Assembly (NCBI GenBank): GCA_023253235.1
Contig: JALRHE010000191.1
Location: 1 to 7,698, forward strand
DNA length: 7,698 nucleotides
Direction of reading: 5' to 3'
Source of the DNA: Steroidobacteraceae bacterium
GTDB taxonomy: Bacteria; Pseudomonadota; Gammaproteobacteria; Steroidobacterales; Steroidobacteraceae
Part shown: positions 1 through 5,844 of the stretch, piece after piece
Position numbering within the stretch: position 1 is the stretch's first letter
Layout: every line of letters begins with the position of its first letter
The notes under the pieces: model-generated
Database searches by the model: none
What the model was told of the DNA's origin: nothing
Seen by the model: only the letters and a program-made list of their open reading frames with translations
Position numbers and translations under genes: made by a program

Positions 1-25
1 CCGGTTGCTAGGCAAGCCGTTGCCA

Positions 26-31
26 AAGGAA
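26..31 (+). promoter_or_regulatory. Shine-Dalgarno site of the acuI-like gene
   Basis: The purine-rich AAGGAA lies 7 bases before the ATG at 39. It is a good ribosome binding site and fixes that start. Only 38 bases precede the gene in the window, so no promoter can be judged. Confidence 0.75.
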
Positions 32-38
32 ACGCATC

Positions 39-1028
39 ATGACTTTCAAGGCGTATCGCATTCACGAAATCGACAAGAAAATCGTCGCTCGCTTCGAGCA
101 ATTGACGCTCGATGAGCTTGCTCCGGGTGATGTCGTCATTCGAGTTTTGTACTCGGACATCAACTACAAAGACGCTTTGGCGGCGACGGGTGCCGGCAAG
201 ATTCTTCGCAAGTACCCGCTCGTCGGTGGCATTGATCTGGCAGGGGTGGTGGAGTCGTCTGCAGATCCGCGCTGCAAGAGCGGCGACCACGTGCTCGTGA
301 CGGGCTGTGGTTTGTCGGAAGTGCACGATGGCGGCTATGCGGAGTACGCGCGTGTCAAAGGCGAATGGGTGATCCCGATGCCGGAAGGCTTGGGTGCGTT
401 CAGGGCCATGGCGCTCGGCACGGCAGGCTTCACGGCGGCACTCGCCATTCACCGCATGGAGCACAACGGCCAAACGCCGGCGAAAGGACCCATCGTTGTG
501 ACAGGTGCCACGGGTGGTGTCGGTAGCATTGCGATCGACATGCTCTCGAGTCGAGGTTACGACGTCATCGCCGTCACCGGCAAAGCGGAGTCAGCCGACT
601 ATCTGCGTGCGCTTGGCGCGTCTGATGTTTTGCTGCGAAAAGAGATCGACTACGGCAAACGACCACTCGAAGCAGCGCGCTTCGGCGGCGCCATCGACAA
701 TGTGGGTGGTGACACGCTCACTTGGCTGACGCGTACCGTCGACACCTGGGGCAACATCGCTTGCATTGGCCTTGCTGGTGGGGCCGAGCTGCACACCTCG
801 GTGATGCCTTTTATTTTGAGAGGCGTGAATTTGCTCGGTATCAACTCGTCGGCGACGCTGCGTGAGATGCGACTCATCGTGTGGAATCGGATCGCCACCG
901 ATCTCAAGCCGCGACATCTCGATAAGATCGTCACACAGACGATCGACTTCGACGCGCTGCCGGGTGCGTTCCAATCCTATCTCGATGGTACGGTGACGGG
1001 ACGGACGGTGGTCAAGATCGGCAAGTGA
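39..1028 (+). CDS. acuI: AcuI/YhdH-type NADPH-dependent acrylyl-CoA reductase (zinc-free MDR family)
   Basis: This is a 329-residue medium-chain dehydrogenase/reductase of the YhdH/AcuI group (E. coli YhdH is about 324 residues). Characterised members reduce acryloyl-CoA to propionyl-CoA with NADPH in the cytoplasm, as part of 3-hydroxypropionate or DMSP breakdown and acrylate detoxification. Seen in the sequence: the GroES-like N-terminal domain with NYKDAL (42-47) and YPLVGGIDLAGVV (59-71), a DGGYAEYA segment (97-104), and the Rossmann dinucleotide loop TGATGGVGSIA (155-165). The C-terminal GRTVVKI is also typical. The catalytic-zinc cysteine/histidine set of alcohol dehydrogenases is not evident, as expected for this group. 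The start is the ATG 7 bases after AAGGAA. The stop lies 7 bases before the rsmG GTG, so the two genes are probably co-transcribed. This is unusual, since mnmG commonly occupies this place. Family assignment is firm; substrate is inferred from the family. Confidence 0.9.
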   Translation: MTFKAYRIHEIDKKIVARFEQLTLDELAPGDVVIRVLYSDINYKDALAATGAGKILRKYPLVGGIDLAGVVESSADPRCKSGDHVLVTGCGLSEVHDGGYAEYARVKGEWVIPMPEGLGAFRAMALGTAGFTAALAIHRMEHNGQTPAKGPIVVTGATGGVGSIAIDMLSSRGYDVIAVTGKAESADYLRALGASDVLLRKEIDYGKRPLEAARFGGAIDNVGGDTLTWLTRTVDTWGNIACIGLAGGAELHTSVMPFILRGVNLLGINSSATLREMRLIVWNRIATDLKPRHLDKIVTQTIDFDALPGAFQSYLDGTVTGRTVVKIGK

Positions 1029-1035
1029 CGAACTC

Positions 1036-1671
1036 GTGAACGAACAGTCTTTTTTGATATCGAGCGCTAGCCGACTCGGGGTGTCGCTCGATGCCGCTGC
1101 AGCAATGCGGTTGCTTCAGTTGCTTGATGAGCTCGAGCGCTGGAATCGTAGTTTCAACCTCACCGCAATTACCCACCGCGCGCAAATGGTGACGCATCAC
1201 TTGCTCGACAGCTTGTCGATCGCTCCGTTGTTGCACGGGGAGCGCATCATCGACATTGGCACCGGTGCCGGCTTTCCCGGTTTGCCTTTGGCGGTGATCC
1301 AGCCCGAGCGACAGTTCACGCTGCTTGATTCGAATGGCAAGAAGGTGCGCTTCGTGGCTCACGCTGCGCGCACGCTGGGGCTCTCGAACGTGGTTGCCGT
1401 GCACGCGAGGGCCGAGCAGTGGCAAGACGAGCGCGGTGCACTCGACACGGTGGTGACGCGCGCCTTTGCACCTTTACCTGAACTCGTTGAGATGGTGCAG
1501 GGATTGTGTGGTCCCGACACACGAGTTCTGGCGATGAAGGGTCGACGCTCCGAGCAGGAGCGCGCCGGCTTGCCTGTCGATTGGGTCATCGAGAAGGACG
1601 TCGATCTGACGATACCCGGCCTCGATGAAGAGCGTCACGCGCTCGTCCTTCGGTTAGACTCGCGCCCATGA
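1036..1671 (+). CDS. rsmG: 16S rRNA (guanine-527-N7)-methyltransferase RsmG (GidB)
   Basis: A 211-residue protein of the usual RsmG length. The family uses S-adenosylmethionine to make m7G527 in the 530 loop of 16S rRNA, and its loss gives low-level streptomycin resistance. Seen: the N-terminal helical part with WNRSFNLTAI (36-45) and HHLLDSL (54-60), the SAM-binding loop DIGTGAGFPGLPL (73-85), LLDSNGKKVRF (96-106), TRAFAPL (141-147) and LAMKG (165-169). All are the expected family blocks in order. The GTG start at 1036 gives an N-terminus that lines up with E. coli RsmG; the site ahead of it (around AAGTGACGAA) is a weak Shine-Dalgarno and overlaps the preceding stop. The gene ends in an ATGA overlap with parA. 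The rsmG-parA-parB order is the classical near-origin arrangement, but mnmG is absent immediately upstream. Confidence 0.96.
   Translation: MNEQSFLISSASRLGVSLDAAAAMRLLQLLDELERWNRSFNLTAITHRAQMVTHHLLDSLSIAPLLHGERIIDIGTGAGFPGLPLAVIQPERQFTLLDSNGKKVRFVAHAARTLGLSNVVAVHARAEQWQDERGALDTVVTRAFAPLPELVEMVQGLCGPDTRVLAMKGRRSEQERAGLPVDWVIEKDVDLTIPGLDEERHALVLRLDSRP
1655..1667 (+). promoter_or_regulatory. -10-like element abutting the parA start codon
   Basis: TAGACT (1655-1660, 4 of 6 matches to TATAAT) is followed by CGCGCCC and then the parA ATG. The region lies inside the 3' end of rsmG. There is no recognisable -35 at 16-18 bases and no Shine-Dalgarno before the ATG. If it is a promoter, transcription would begin at or one base before the A of the ATG, giving a leaderless mRNA. 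The main support is its resemblance to the elements at 3240 and 4238. Confidence 0.3.
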
Positions 1672-2468
1672 GCCGCATCATCGCCGTCGCCAACCAGAAA
1701 GGTGGCGTCGGCAAGACCACCACCGCCGTGAATTTGGCTGCGTCGCTGGCCGTGACGCGTCGTCGAGTGCTGCTCATCGATCTCGATCCGCAAGGCAATG
1801 CCACGATGGGTTGCGGCATCGAAAAAAATCAGATCGAGCGAGGCGTTGGTGATGTGCTGATCGGCGCTTGCACGGCACGTGAAGCGATGCTGCGTATCGA
1901 AGCGCCGCCGATGGATCTGTTGCCCGCCAACCAGGATCTCACCGCAGCCGAAGTTCAACTGTTGTCTTTGTCGGTAGGTCGTGAGACCAAGTTGCGACAG
2001 GCGCTGAAAGCCGTGCGTGACGACTACGACATCATCCTCATCGACTGCCCGCCGTCCCTCAACATGTTGACGGTGAACGCTTTGGTCGCGGCGGATAGCG
2101 TGCTCGTACCGATGCAGTGCGAGTACTACGCCCTCGAGGGGCTGACGGCGCTGATGAGCACCATCGAGCAGATTCGCGAAGCGGTGAACCCATCGCTCGA
2201 AATCGAGGGTGTGCTACGCACGATGTTCGACCCGCGCAACAATCTCGCCAACGAGGTCAGCTCGCAGCTACTCGATTATTTTGGTGACAAGGTGTTTCGC
2301 ACGATCATCCCGCGCAACGTTCGTTTGGCTGAGGCGCCCTCCTTCGGCAAGCCCGCCTTGTTGCACGACAAGGAATCTCGTGGTGCGCTCGCCTATCTCG
2401 CCTTGGCCGGCGAGATGATCGGGCGAGGCGAAGTTCCGCTCGCACAGCCACTCGCTGCCGCCACATGA
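1668..2468 (+). CDS. parA: ParA/Soj chromosome-partitioning ATPase
   Basis: A 266-residue ParA/MinD-superfamily ATPase. Bound to ATP it dimerises on the nucleoid; ParB stimulates its hydrolysis, moving ParB-parS complexes and so the replication origins. Seen: the deviant Walker A KGGVGKTT with signature lysines (K11 and K16), the A' motif LLIDLDPQGN (35-44), and the Walker B strand ILIDCPPS (123-130). The C-terminal half carries the FDPRNNLANEV and RTIIPRNVRLAEAPSFGKP segments typical of chromosomal Soj proteins. There is no N-terminal helix-turn-helix domain, so this is the short chromosomal type rather than a plasmid type Ia autorepressor. The start codon lies in an ATGA overlap with rsmG and the stop in an ATGA overlap with the next gene. 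No Shine-Dalgarno is visible, so initiation is likely by coupling or from a leaderless transcript. Confidence 0.97.
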   Translation: MSRIIAVANQKGGVGKTTTAVNLAASLAVTRRRVLLIDLDPQGNATMGCGIEKNQIERGVGDVLIGACTAREAMLRIEAPPMDLLPANQDLTAAEVQLLSLSVGRETKLRQALKAVRDDYDIILIDCPPSLNMLTVNALVAADSVLVPMQCEYYALEGLTALMSTIEQIREAVNPSLEIEGVLRTMFDPRNNLANEVSSQLLDYFGDKVFRTIIPRNVRLAEAPSFGKPALLHDKESRGALAYLALAGEMIGRGEVPLAQPLAAAT

Positions 2469-3256
2469 CCCTCGAGCCGCGGCAGGCGGCTCCGGGGGCG
2501 TTGCGGCGCTGGGTGCTCTCTGCATTGCAGTTGCTGTGGCGCGGAGCGGGCGTTTGGCTCGCACTCGGTCTTTTGATGTGTCTGTGGATTTTCTTCGGGC
2601 ATCGTCTGCCCTTGCTCAGCGCCATGTTGGCCTTGTCCGCATTGCTCGGGAGCATCCTGATCGCGGCACAGGTCGATCGCAGTCCGCGCATCCGTCTGGC
2701 CGATACGCTCACCATGCTGAAGGTGCATGCGCCGATCACGTTGCGTTTTTCGGCTTTGATCACCATTGCGGGTGCGATCATTTGGGTGGTGTTACTCGCC
2801 AAGCCCGGAGTGGCCTGGTGGAACATCTTCTACACTTCGCGTAATGCGCTCGATGTGTTGAGCCCTGACGGATTCGTCGCTCTGCGCCAGATCTTCGTCT
2901 ATTCGGCGTTCGCCCTCGGACTCTGTTACTTCGGGCTCAACATTCCGGGTTTGACCTCAATCTTTCAGTTTCCCTGTATGACCTTGCTCGGTCTGCCGTA
3001 CCGGGATGCATTACGTCTCGGCGCCGCGGGTCAAATCCGCAATCTCAACTCCGTGCTCGCGATCGGCGCCCTATTCGTGGTGCTACCGGTGCTGTTCGGT
3101 CTGCTGCTGCCGGTGCTGGTCCCGGTGCTCTACTGCTTTTTCGGGGCGCTGACCTACGTCGCTTTCCGCGAGATCTTTCTCGGGGTGTCCGAGAATCGGC
3201 CGCAGTTAAGCGCCGAGGCGAGGTTGGCGGCGACTCCGCTATCATCGCGCGCATGA
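2465..3256 (+). CDS. Unrecognised polytopic membrane protein encoded between parA and parB
   Basis: A 263-residue hydrophobic protein that I cannot assign to a named family. Its layout and its C-terminal YVAFREIFLG faintly recall the BPSS1780-type uncharacterised membrane proteins, but this is a weak impression. Probable membrane segments by eye: about 23-43, 50-70, 94-112, 142-160, 196-216 and 218-236. Basic loops (R14/R15, 71-94 with several Arg, 178-195) suggest N- and C-termini inside the cell. The non-cytoplasmic loop at about 113-141 has adjacent tryptophans (W118, W119). No signal-peptide cleavage site or catalytic motif is visible. Segment 208-222 is a Pro-Val-Leu-rich run. The start overlaps the parA stop (ATGA) and the stop overlaps the parB start (ATGA), so it is almost certainly co-expressed with both, and translational coupling is likely. 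A role connected to segregation, or to membrane placement of the origin, is inference from position only. Confidence 0.85.
   Translation: MTLEPRQAAPGALRRWVLSALQLLWRGAGVWLALGLLMCLWIFFGHRLPLLSAMLALSALLGSILIAAQVDRSPRIRLADTLTMLKVHAPITLRFSALITIAGAIIWVVLLAKPGVAWWNIFYTSRNALDVLSPDGFVALRQIFVYSAFALGLCYFGLNIPGLTSIFQFPCMTLLGLPYRDALRLGAAGQIRNLNSVLAIGALFVVLPVLFGLLLPVLVPVLYCFFGALTYVAFREIFLGVSENRPQLSAEARLAATPLSSRA
3240..3252 (+). promoter_or_regulatory. -10-like element abutting the parB start codon
   Basis: TATCAT (3240-3245, 5 of 6 matches to TATAAT) is followed by CGCGCGC and then the parB ATG. No good -35 is seen at 16-18 bases upstream, and no Shine-Dalgarno precedes the ATG. The spacing matches the parA element exactly: the hexamer ends 7 bases before the ATG. 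That would place a transcription start at or next to the A of the start codon. Confidence 0.35.
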
Positions 3257-4218
3257 ATCAGAAGAAGCCCAGCCTCGGGCGCGGACTCGACGCTCTGCTC
3301 GGACAGATGAGCGCAGCGCGCCCCGCATCGTCGGCCTCGACGACGACGGGAGCCGCGCCGATCGCGGGTGACGAGCTGACCCGCTTGCCGGTCGACGTCT
3401 TGCAGCGCGGGCGTTACCAACCCCGTGTCGACATGCGCCAAGAGACCCTCGAGGATTTGGCCAACTCGATCCGTGCCCAAGGCGTGGTCCAGCCGATCGT
3501 CGTCCGCCCGATCGAGATGCCCGGTGCCGCGCCAGGCAGCCGACCCTCGCGATACGAAATCATTGCCGGTGAGCGCCGTTGGCGGGCCGCCCAGTTGGCG
3601 GGGCTTAGCGAGATTCCCGCCATCATCCGGCGCGTTCCCGACGAGGGCGCCATTGCGATGGCGCTCATCGAGAATATCCAGCGTGAGAACCTCAATCCGC
3701 TCGAGGAGGCTCGCGCGCTCGACCGACTGATCCGTGAGTTTTCCATCACGCACCAGCAGGCCGCCGATGCCGTGGGGCGCTCGCGCGCAGCGGTCAGCAA
3801 CTTGCTGCGCTTGTTGGAGCTCGCCCCCGAGGTCGCCGAACTCGTCGATCGTCGCGAAATCGAGATGGGTCATGCCCGTGCATTGCTCGGTCTGACCCAG
3901 GCCCGACAGCAGGTTGAAGTAGCCCAATTGGTCTCGAAAAAAGGCCTATCGGTTCGTGAAACTGAGGCATTGGTTCGCCGGCTGATCAATCCGCCCCCGA
4001 AGGACGATGGTTCAGCCGAGGCAGATCGCGCTTTCGGGCGCAGCAGTGGCGCTAGTGGCAGCAGCGACCCGAACGTTCGCGAACTCGAAACCCGCCTCTC
4101 CGATACCCTAGGCGCCACGGTCCTCATTGAGCAGTCGGGTAAAGGTGGCAAGGGACGTTTGATCGTCAGCTACAACTCGCTCGACGAACTCGACGGAATT
4201 TTGGCTCATATCCATTGA
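3253..4218 (+). CDS. parB: ParB/Spo0J chromosome-partitioning CTPase, parS-binding
   Basis: A 321-residue chromosomal ParB. The family binds parS, uses CTP to close into a sliding clamp around DNA, and activates ParA. Seen: the N-terminal ParA-activating peptide KKPSLGRGLDALLG (4-17) with K4, K5 and R10; a low-complexity linker rich in Ala, Ser and Thr (about 20-38); and the N-terminal CTP-binding fold with QGVVQPIVVRP (76-86), GERRWRAAQLAG (106-117) and ENIQRENLNPLEEA (140-153). The helix-turn-helix follows at about 166-190 (THQQAADAVGRSRAAVSNLL), and after a second Ser/Gly-rich linker comes a C-terminal dimerisation domain (from about 275). All key boxes are intact. The start lies in an ATGA overlap with the membrane protein gene, with no Shine-Dalgarno. 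The stop overlaps the atpI ATG by one base (TGATG). No consensus parS palindrome was seen in the window. Confidence 0.97.
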   Translation: MNQKKPSLGRGLDALLGQMSAARPASSASTTTGAAPIAGDELTRLPVDVLQRGRYQPRVDMRQETLEDLANSIRAQGVVQPIVVRPIEMPGAAPGSRPSRYEIIAGERRWRAAQLAGLSEIPAIIRRVPDEGAIAMALIENIQRENLNPLEEARALDRLIREFSITHQQAADAVGRSRAAVSNLLRLLELAPEVAELVDRREIEMGHARALLGLTQARQQVEVAQLVSKKGLSVRETEALVRRLINPPPKDDGSAEADRAFGRSSGASGSSDPNVRELETRLSDTLGATVLIEQSGKGGKGRLIVSYNSLDELDGILAHIH

Positions 4219-4243
4219 TGGTGCGGGGTCGCACATCTACAAT
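4215..4243 (+). promoter_or_regulatory. Predicted sigma-70 promoter at the parB/atpI junction
   Basis: TTGATG (4215-4220, 4 of 6 matches to TTGACA), a spacer of exactly 17 bases, and TACAAT (4238-4243, 5 of 6 matches to TATAAT) make the best promoter match I see in the window. The expected start is near 4250-4253. That is downstream of both ATG candidates for atpI (4218 and 4242), so this promoter would serve atpB and later genes. It would give AtpI only from an internal start such as the TTG at 4281. It would partly uncouple ATP synthase transcription from the rsmG-parAB unit. Confidence 0.55.
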
Positions 4244-4631
4244 GCGCGCCCGACACGACCCGGAATCTCGTGGCAAGCGATTGGCGCTGCGGTTCGCTGC
4301 AGCGCAACTGGGTGGGGCACTGTTAGCCGCGATCATCGTCGCGGTGATCACCGATGGCTCGAACGCCATGGCCACCGTTGCCGGTGGAGCCGTGGTGGCC
4401 GTCGGCAACCTGGTGTTCGGCTGGCGTTTGTTTGCGCCGGGTGTGGCACCTGCCGAACGCATCGCGAAGGCGATGTGGGTAGGCGAGGGTCTGAAATGGC
4501 TTTGGGTAGTGGTGGCCGTGTGGCTGGCACTCGATGTATCGAATCTCGCGCCGCTGCCCTTTCTGTTGGGCATGTTGGCGGGTCAGGTCGGCTTCTGGGT
4601 CGGCGTGGCCTTCATTAAAGAGGACAAGTGA
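4218..4631 (+). CDS. atpI: ATP synthase protein I, AtpI (c-ring assembly factor)
   Basis: A 137-residue small membrane protein at the head of the ATP synthase genes, the usual place of atpI. AtpI/UncI is a poorly conserved inner-membrane protein implicated in c-ring assembly and Mg2+ supply in some bacteria. Seen: four hydrophobic segments at about 23-45, 49-72, 93-108 and 113-132, with a basic, cytosolic-looking N-terminus and a conserved-looking GEGLKW stretch (89-94). The first ATG (4218) overlaps the parB stop as TGATG. An alternative ATG at 4242 would remove eight residues, and a TTG at 4281 would give a form without the charged tail. None has a strong Shine-Dalgarno, so the start is uncertain. 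A predicted promoter lies across the 5' end. The stop overlaps the atpB GTG (GTGA). Identity rests on size, topology and position more than on sequence. Confidence 0.85.
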   Translation: MVRGRTSTMRARHDPESRGKRLALRFAAAQLGGALLAAIIVAVITDGSNAMATVAGGAVVAVGNLVFGWRLFAPGVAPAERIAKAMWVGEGLKWLWVVVAVWLALDVSNLAPLPFLLGMLAGQVGFWVGVAFIKEDK

Positions 4632-5476
4632 ACATGGCGGCTGAAGGCGAAGCAGGAGGCATGACGGGCTATATCAAGCACCACCTCCAGCACCTCACTG
4701 CTCCGGTCGGTGATGGGCCGTTCATGGTCCTCAACATCGACAGCATCTTTTTCAAAGTCTTACTTGCCATCATCTTCTTGGTTGTCTTTCTGCGTGCGTC
4801 GCGTCGCGCCACTTCGGGCGTGCCGGGCAAGTTGCAGTGCGCCGTCGAGATGATGATCGAAGGCATCGACGGCATCGTCAAAGAGACCTTCCCTGCCAAG
4901 ACGCGTTTCATTGCGCCGTTGGCCCTGACCATCTTCGCGCTCGTGTTCTTGATGAACTTCATGGACATGATCCCCGTCGATCTGCTGCCGGCTGCGGCGC
5001 ATGCGGCTGGCGTGCCCTATCTGCGTGTCGTGCCGACGGCCGATTTGTCGACCACCTTCGGCATGGCCATTTGCGTGTTCATCCTCATTCAGTACTACGC
5101 GATCAAGCACAAAGGCGTCGTGAAGTTCGTGGGTGAGATGTTTACCGCACCCTTCCATGCGCATGGCGCGGTCGGCACGATTCTGTTGGCGCCGGCCAAC
5201 TTGCTGCTGCGCATCATCGAAGAGTTGGTTCGTCCTTTGTCGCTGAGCCTGCGACTCTTCGGCAACATGTACGCCGGCGAGCTCATCTTCATCCTCATCG
5301 CCTGCATGACCTTGGGCGGCAGTTTCGCCAGCGGCATGACTTGGGCGATGGCTCCGATGCAATTCATCGCGGGCTTTATCTGGACCGCCTTCCACATTCT
5401 CGTTATCACCCTGCAAGCCTTCATCTTCATGATGCTGACGGTCGTGTACCTCAGCATGGCTGTGCAGGAGCACTGA
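4628..5476 (+). CDS. atpB: F1Fo ATP synthase subunit a (Fo proton channel)
   Basis: A 282-residue Fo subunit a, near the usual length for the family (E. coli 271). It forms the two aqueous half-channels that carry protons to and from the c-ring in the inner membrane. Seen: N-terminal TGYIKHHLQHLT (13-24), multiple membrane helices, and the signature helix RPLSLSLRLFGNMYAGELIF (202-221) with the essential arginine R209 and E218. In the last helices, H256 and Q263 (FHILVITLQAF) match the functionally important His and Gln of E. coli. Nothing essential is missing. The GTG at 4628 overlaps the atpI stop by 4 bases. An ATG at 4634 is an equally plausible start, because AAAGAGGA (4617-4624) lies 3 bases before the GTG but 9 before the ATG. 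The next gene, atpE, is 31 bases downstream. Confidence 0.97.
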   Translation: MNMAAEGEAGGMTGYIKHHLQHLTAPVGDGPFMVLNIDSIFFKVLLAIIFLVVFLRASRRATSGVPGKLQCAVEMMIEGIDGIVKETFPAKTRFIAPLALTIFALVFLMNFMDMIPVDLLPAAAHAAGVPYLRVVPTADLSTTFGMAICVFILIQYYAIKHKGVVKFVGEMFTAPFHAHGAVGTILLAPANLLLRIIEELVRPLSLSLRLFGNMYAGELIFILIACMTLGGSFASGMTWAMAPMQFIAGFIWTAFHILVITLQAFIFMMLTVVYLSMAVQEH

Positions 5477-5500
5477 TTTTTTTCGTCGTTACTCACGGAG
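5477..5500 (+). promoter_or_regulatory. U-rich leader and strong Shine-Dalgarno of atpE
   Basis: Directly after the atpB stop there is a run of seven T (5477-5483), a short pyrimidine-leaning stretch, and CACGGAG (5494-5500), 7 bases before the atpE ATG. A U-rich single-stranded segment upstream of a good Shine-Dalgarno recalls the known translational enhancer of E. coli atpE. That it acts so here is inference. Confidence 0.5.
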
Positions 5501-5507
5501 ATTCGCA

Positions 5508-5786
5508 ATGGAAAACATTACCCAGATCGCTGACGTCATGAGCATGACCGTGATCGCCGCGGGCCTGCTCATCGGTCTCGGCGCGCTCGGTACCGCCATC
5601 GGCTTCGCGCTGCTCGGCGGCAAGTTCCTCGAAGGTGCGGCCCGTCAGCCTGAGCTGACCAACATGCTGCAGACCAAGATGTTCATCGTCGCCGGCTTGC
5701 TCGACGCGGTGCCCATCATCGGTGTCGCCATCGCGCTGCTGCTCATCTTCGCGAACCCGTTCCTGTCGGCTCTCGGCGTCGGCTAA
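5508..5786 (+). CDS. atpE: F1Fo ATP synthase subunit c (proteolipid)
   Basis: A 92-residue two-helix hairpin proteolipid, slightly longer than E. coli subunit c (79) because of N- and C-terminal extensions. About ten or more copies form the rotating c-ring in the membrane. Seen: helix 1 with a glycine-rich face (GLLIGLGALGTAIGFALLGG, 19-38), the polar loop ARQPEL (45-50) that contacts gamma and epsilon, and helix 2 with the ion-carrying carboxylate D66 in GLLDAVP. An Asp here, with no Gln/Glu/Ser sodium-type ligand set visible in the helices, points to proton rather than sodium coupling. The segment GGKFLEGAARQPEL resembles gammaproteobacterial versions most closely. Unlike its neighbours, the gene has a clear spacer on each side (31 and 58 bases). 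It also has a strong Shine-Dalgarno and is followed by a hairpin, consistent with the higher expression this subunit needs. Confidence 0.98.
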   Translation: MENITQIADVMSMTVIAAGLLIGLGALGTAIGFALLGGKFLEGAARQPELTNMLQTKMFIVAGLLDAVPIIGVAIALLLIFANPFLSALGVG

Positions 5787-5795
5787 TCGCCGCCC

Positions 5796-5817
5796 GCACC
5801 CGCCATTGGGCGGGTGC
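5796..5817 (+). promoter_or_regulatory. Perfect 9-bp hairpin between atpE and atpF
   Basis: GCACCCGCC (5796-5804) and GGCGGGTGC (5809-5817) are exact reverse complements around the 4-base loop ATTG. No T-run follows, so this does not look like an efficient intrinsic terminator. Placed ten bases after the atpE stop and inside an operon that must continue, it is more likely an mRNA stabiliser or partial attenuator that favours atpE. It could also be a processing site. The structure is certain from the sequence; the role is inferred. Confidence 0.7.
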
Positions 5818-5844
5818 CGATCCAGGCAACAGGGGTAGAAGAGC

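Noticed and set aside
3154..3927. A 257-codon minus-strand open frame opposite parB.
   Set aside because: Opposite a complete ParB with all its boxes. No start signal or protein-like pattern supports the antisense frame.
4760..5473. A 237-codon minus-strand open frame opposite atpB.
   Set aside because: atpB is certain on the plus strand. The antisense product is a low-complexity His/Asp/Glu/Arg-rich chain without family features.
5462..5483. GTGC-AGGA-GCAC followed three bases later by seven T, resembling a terminator between atpB and atpE.
   Set aside because: The stem is only 4 bp and lies in coding sequence through the atpB stop. Termination here would cut off the essential rest of the operon. 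The T-run is better read as part of the atpE leader.
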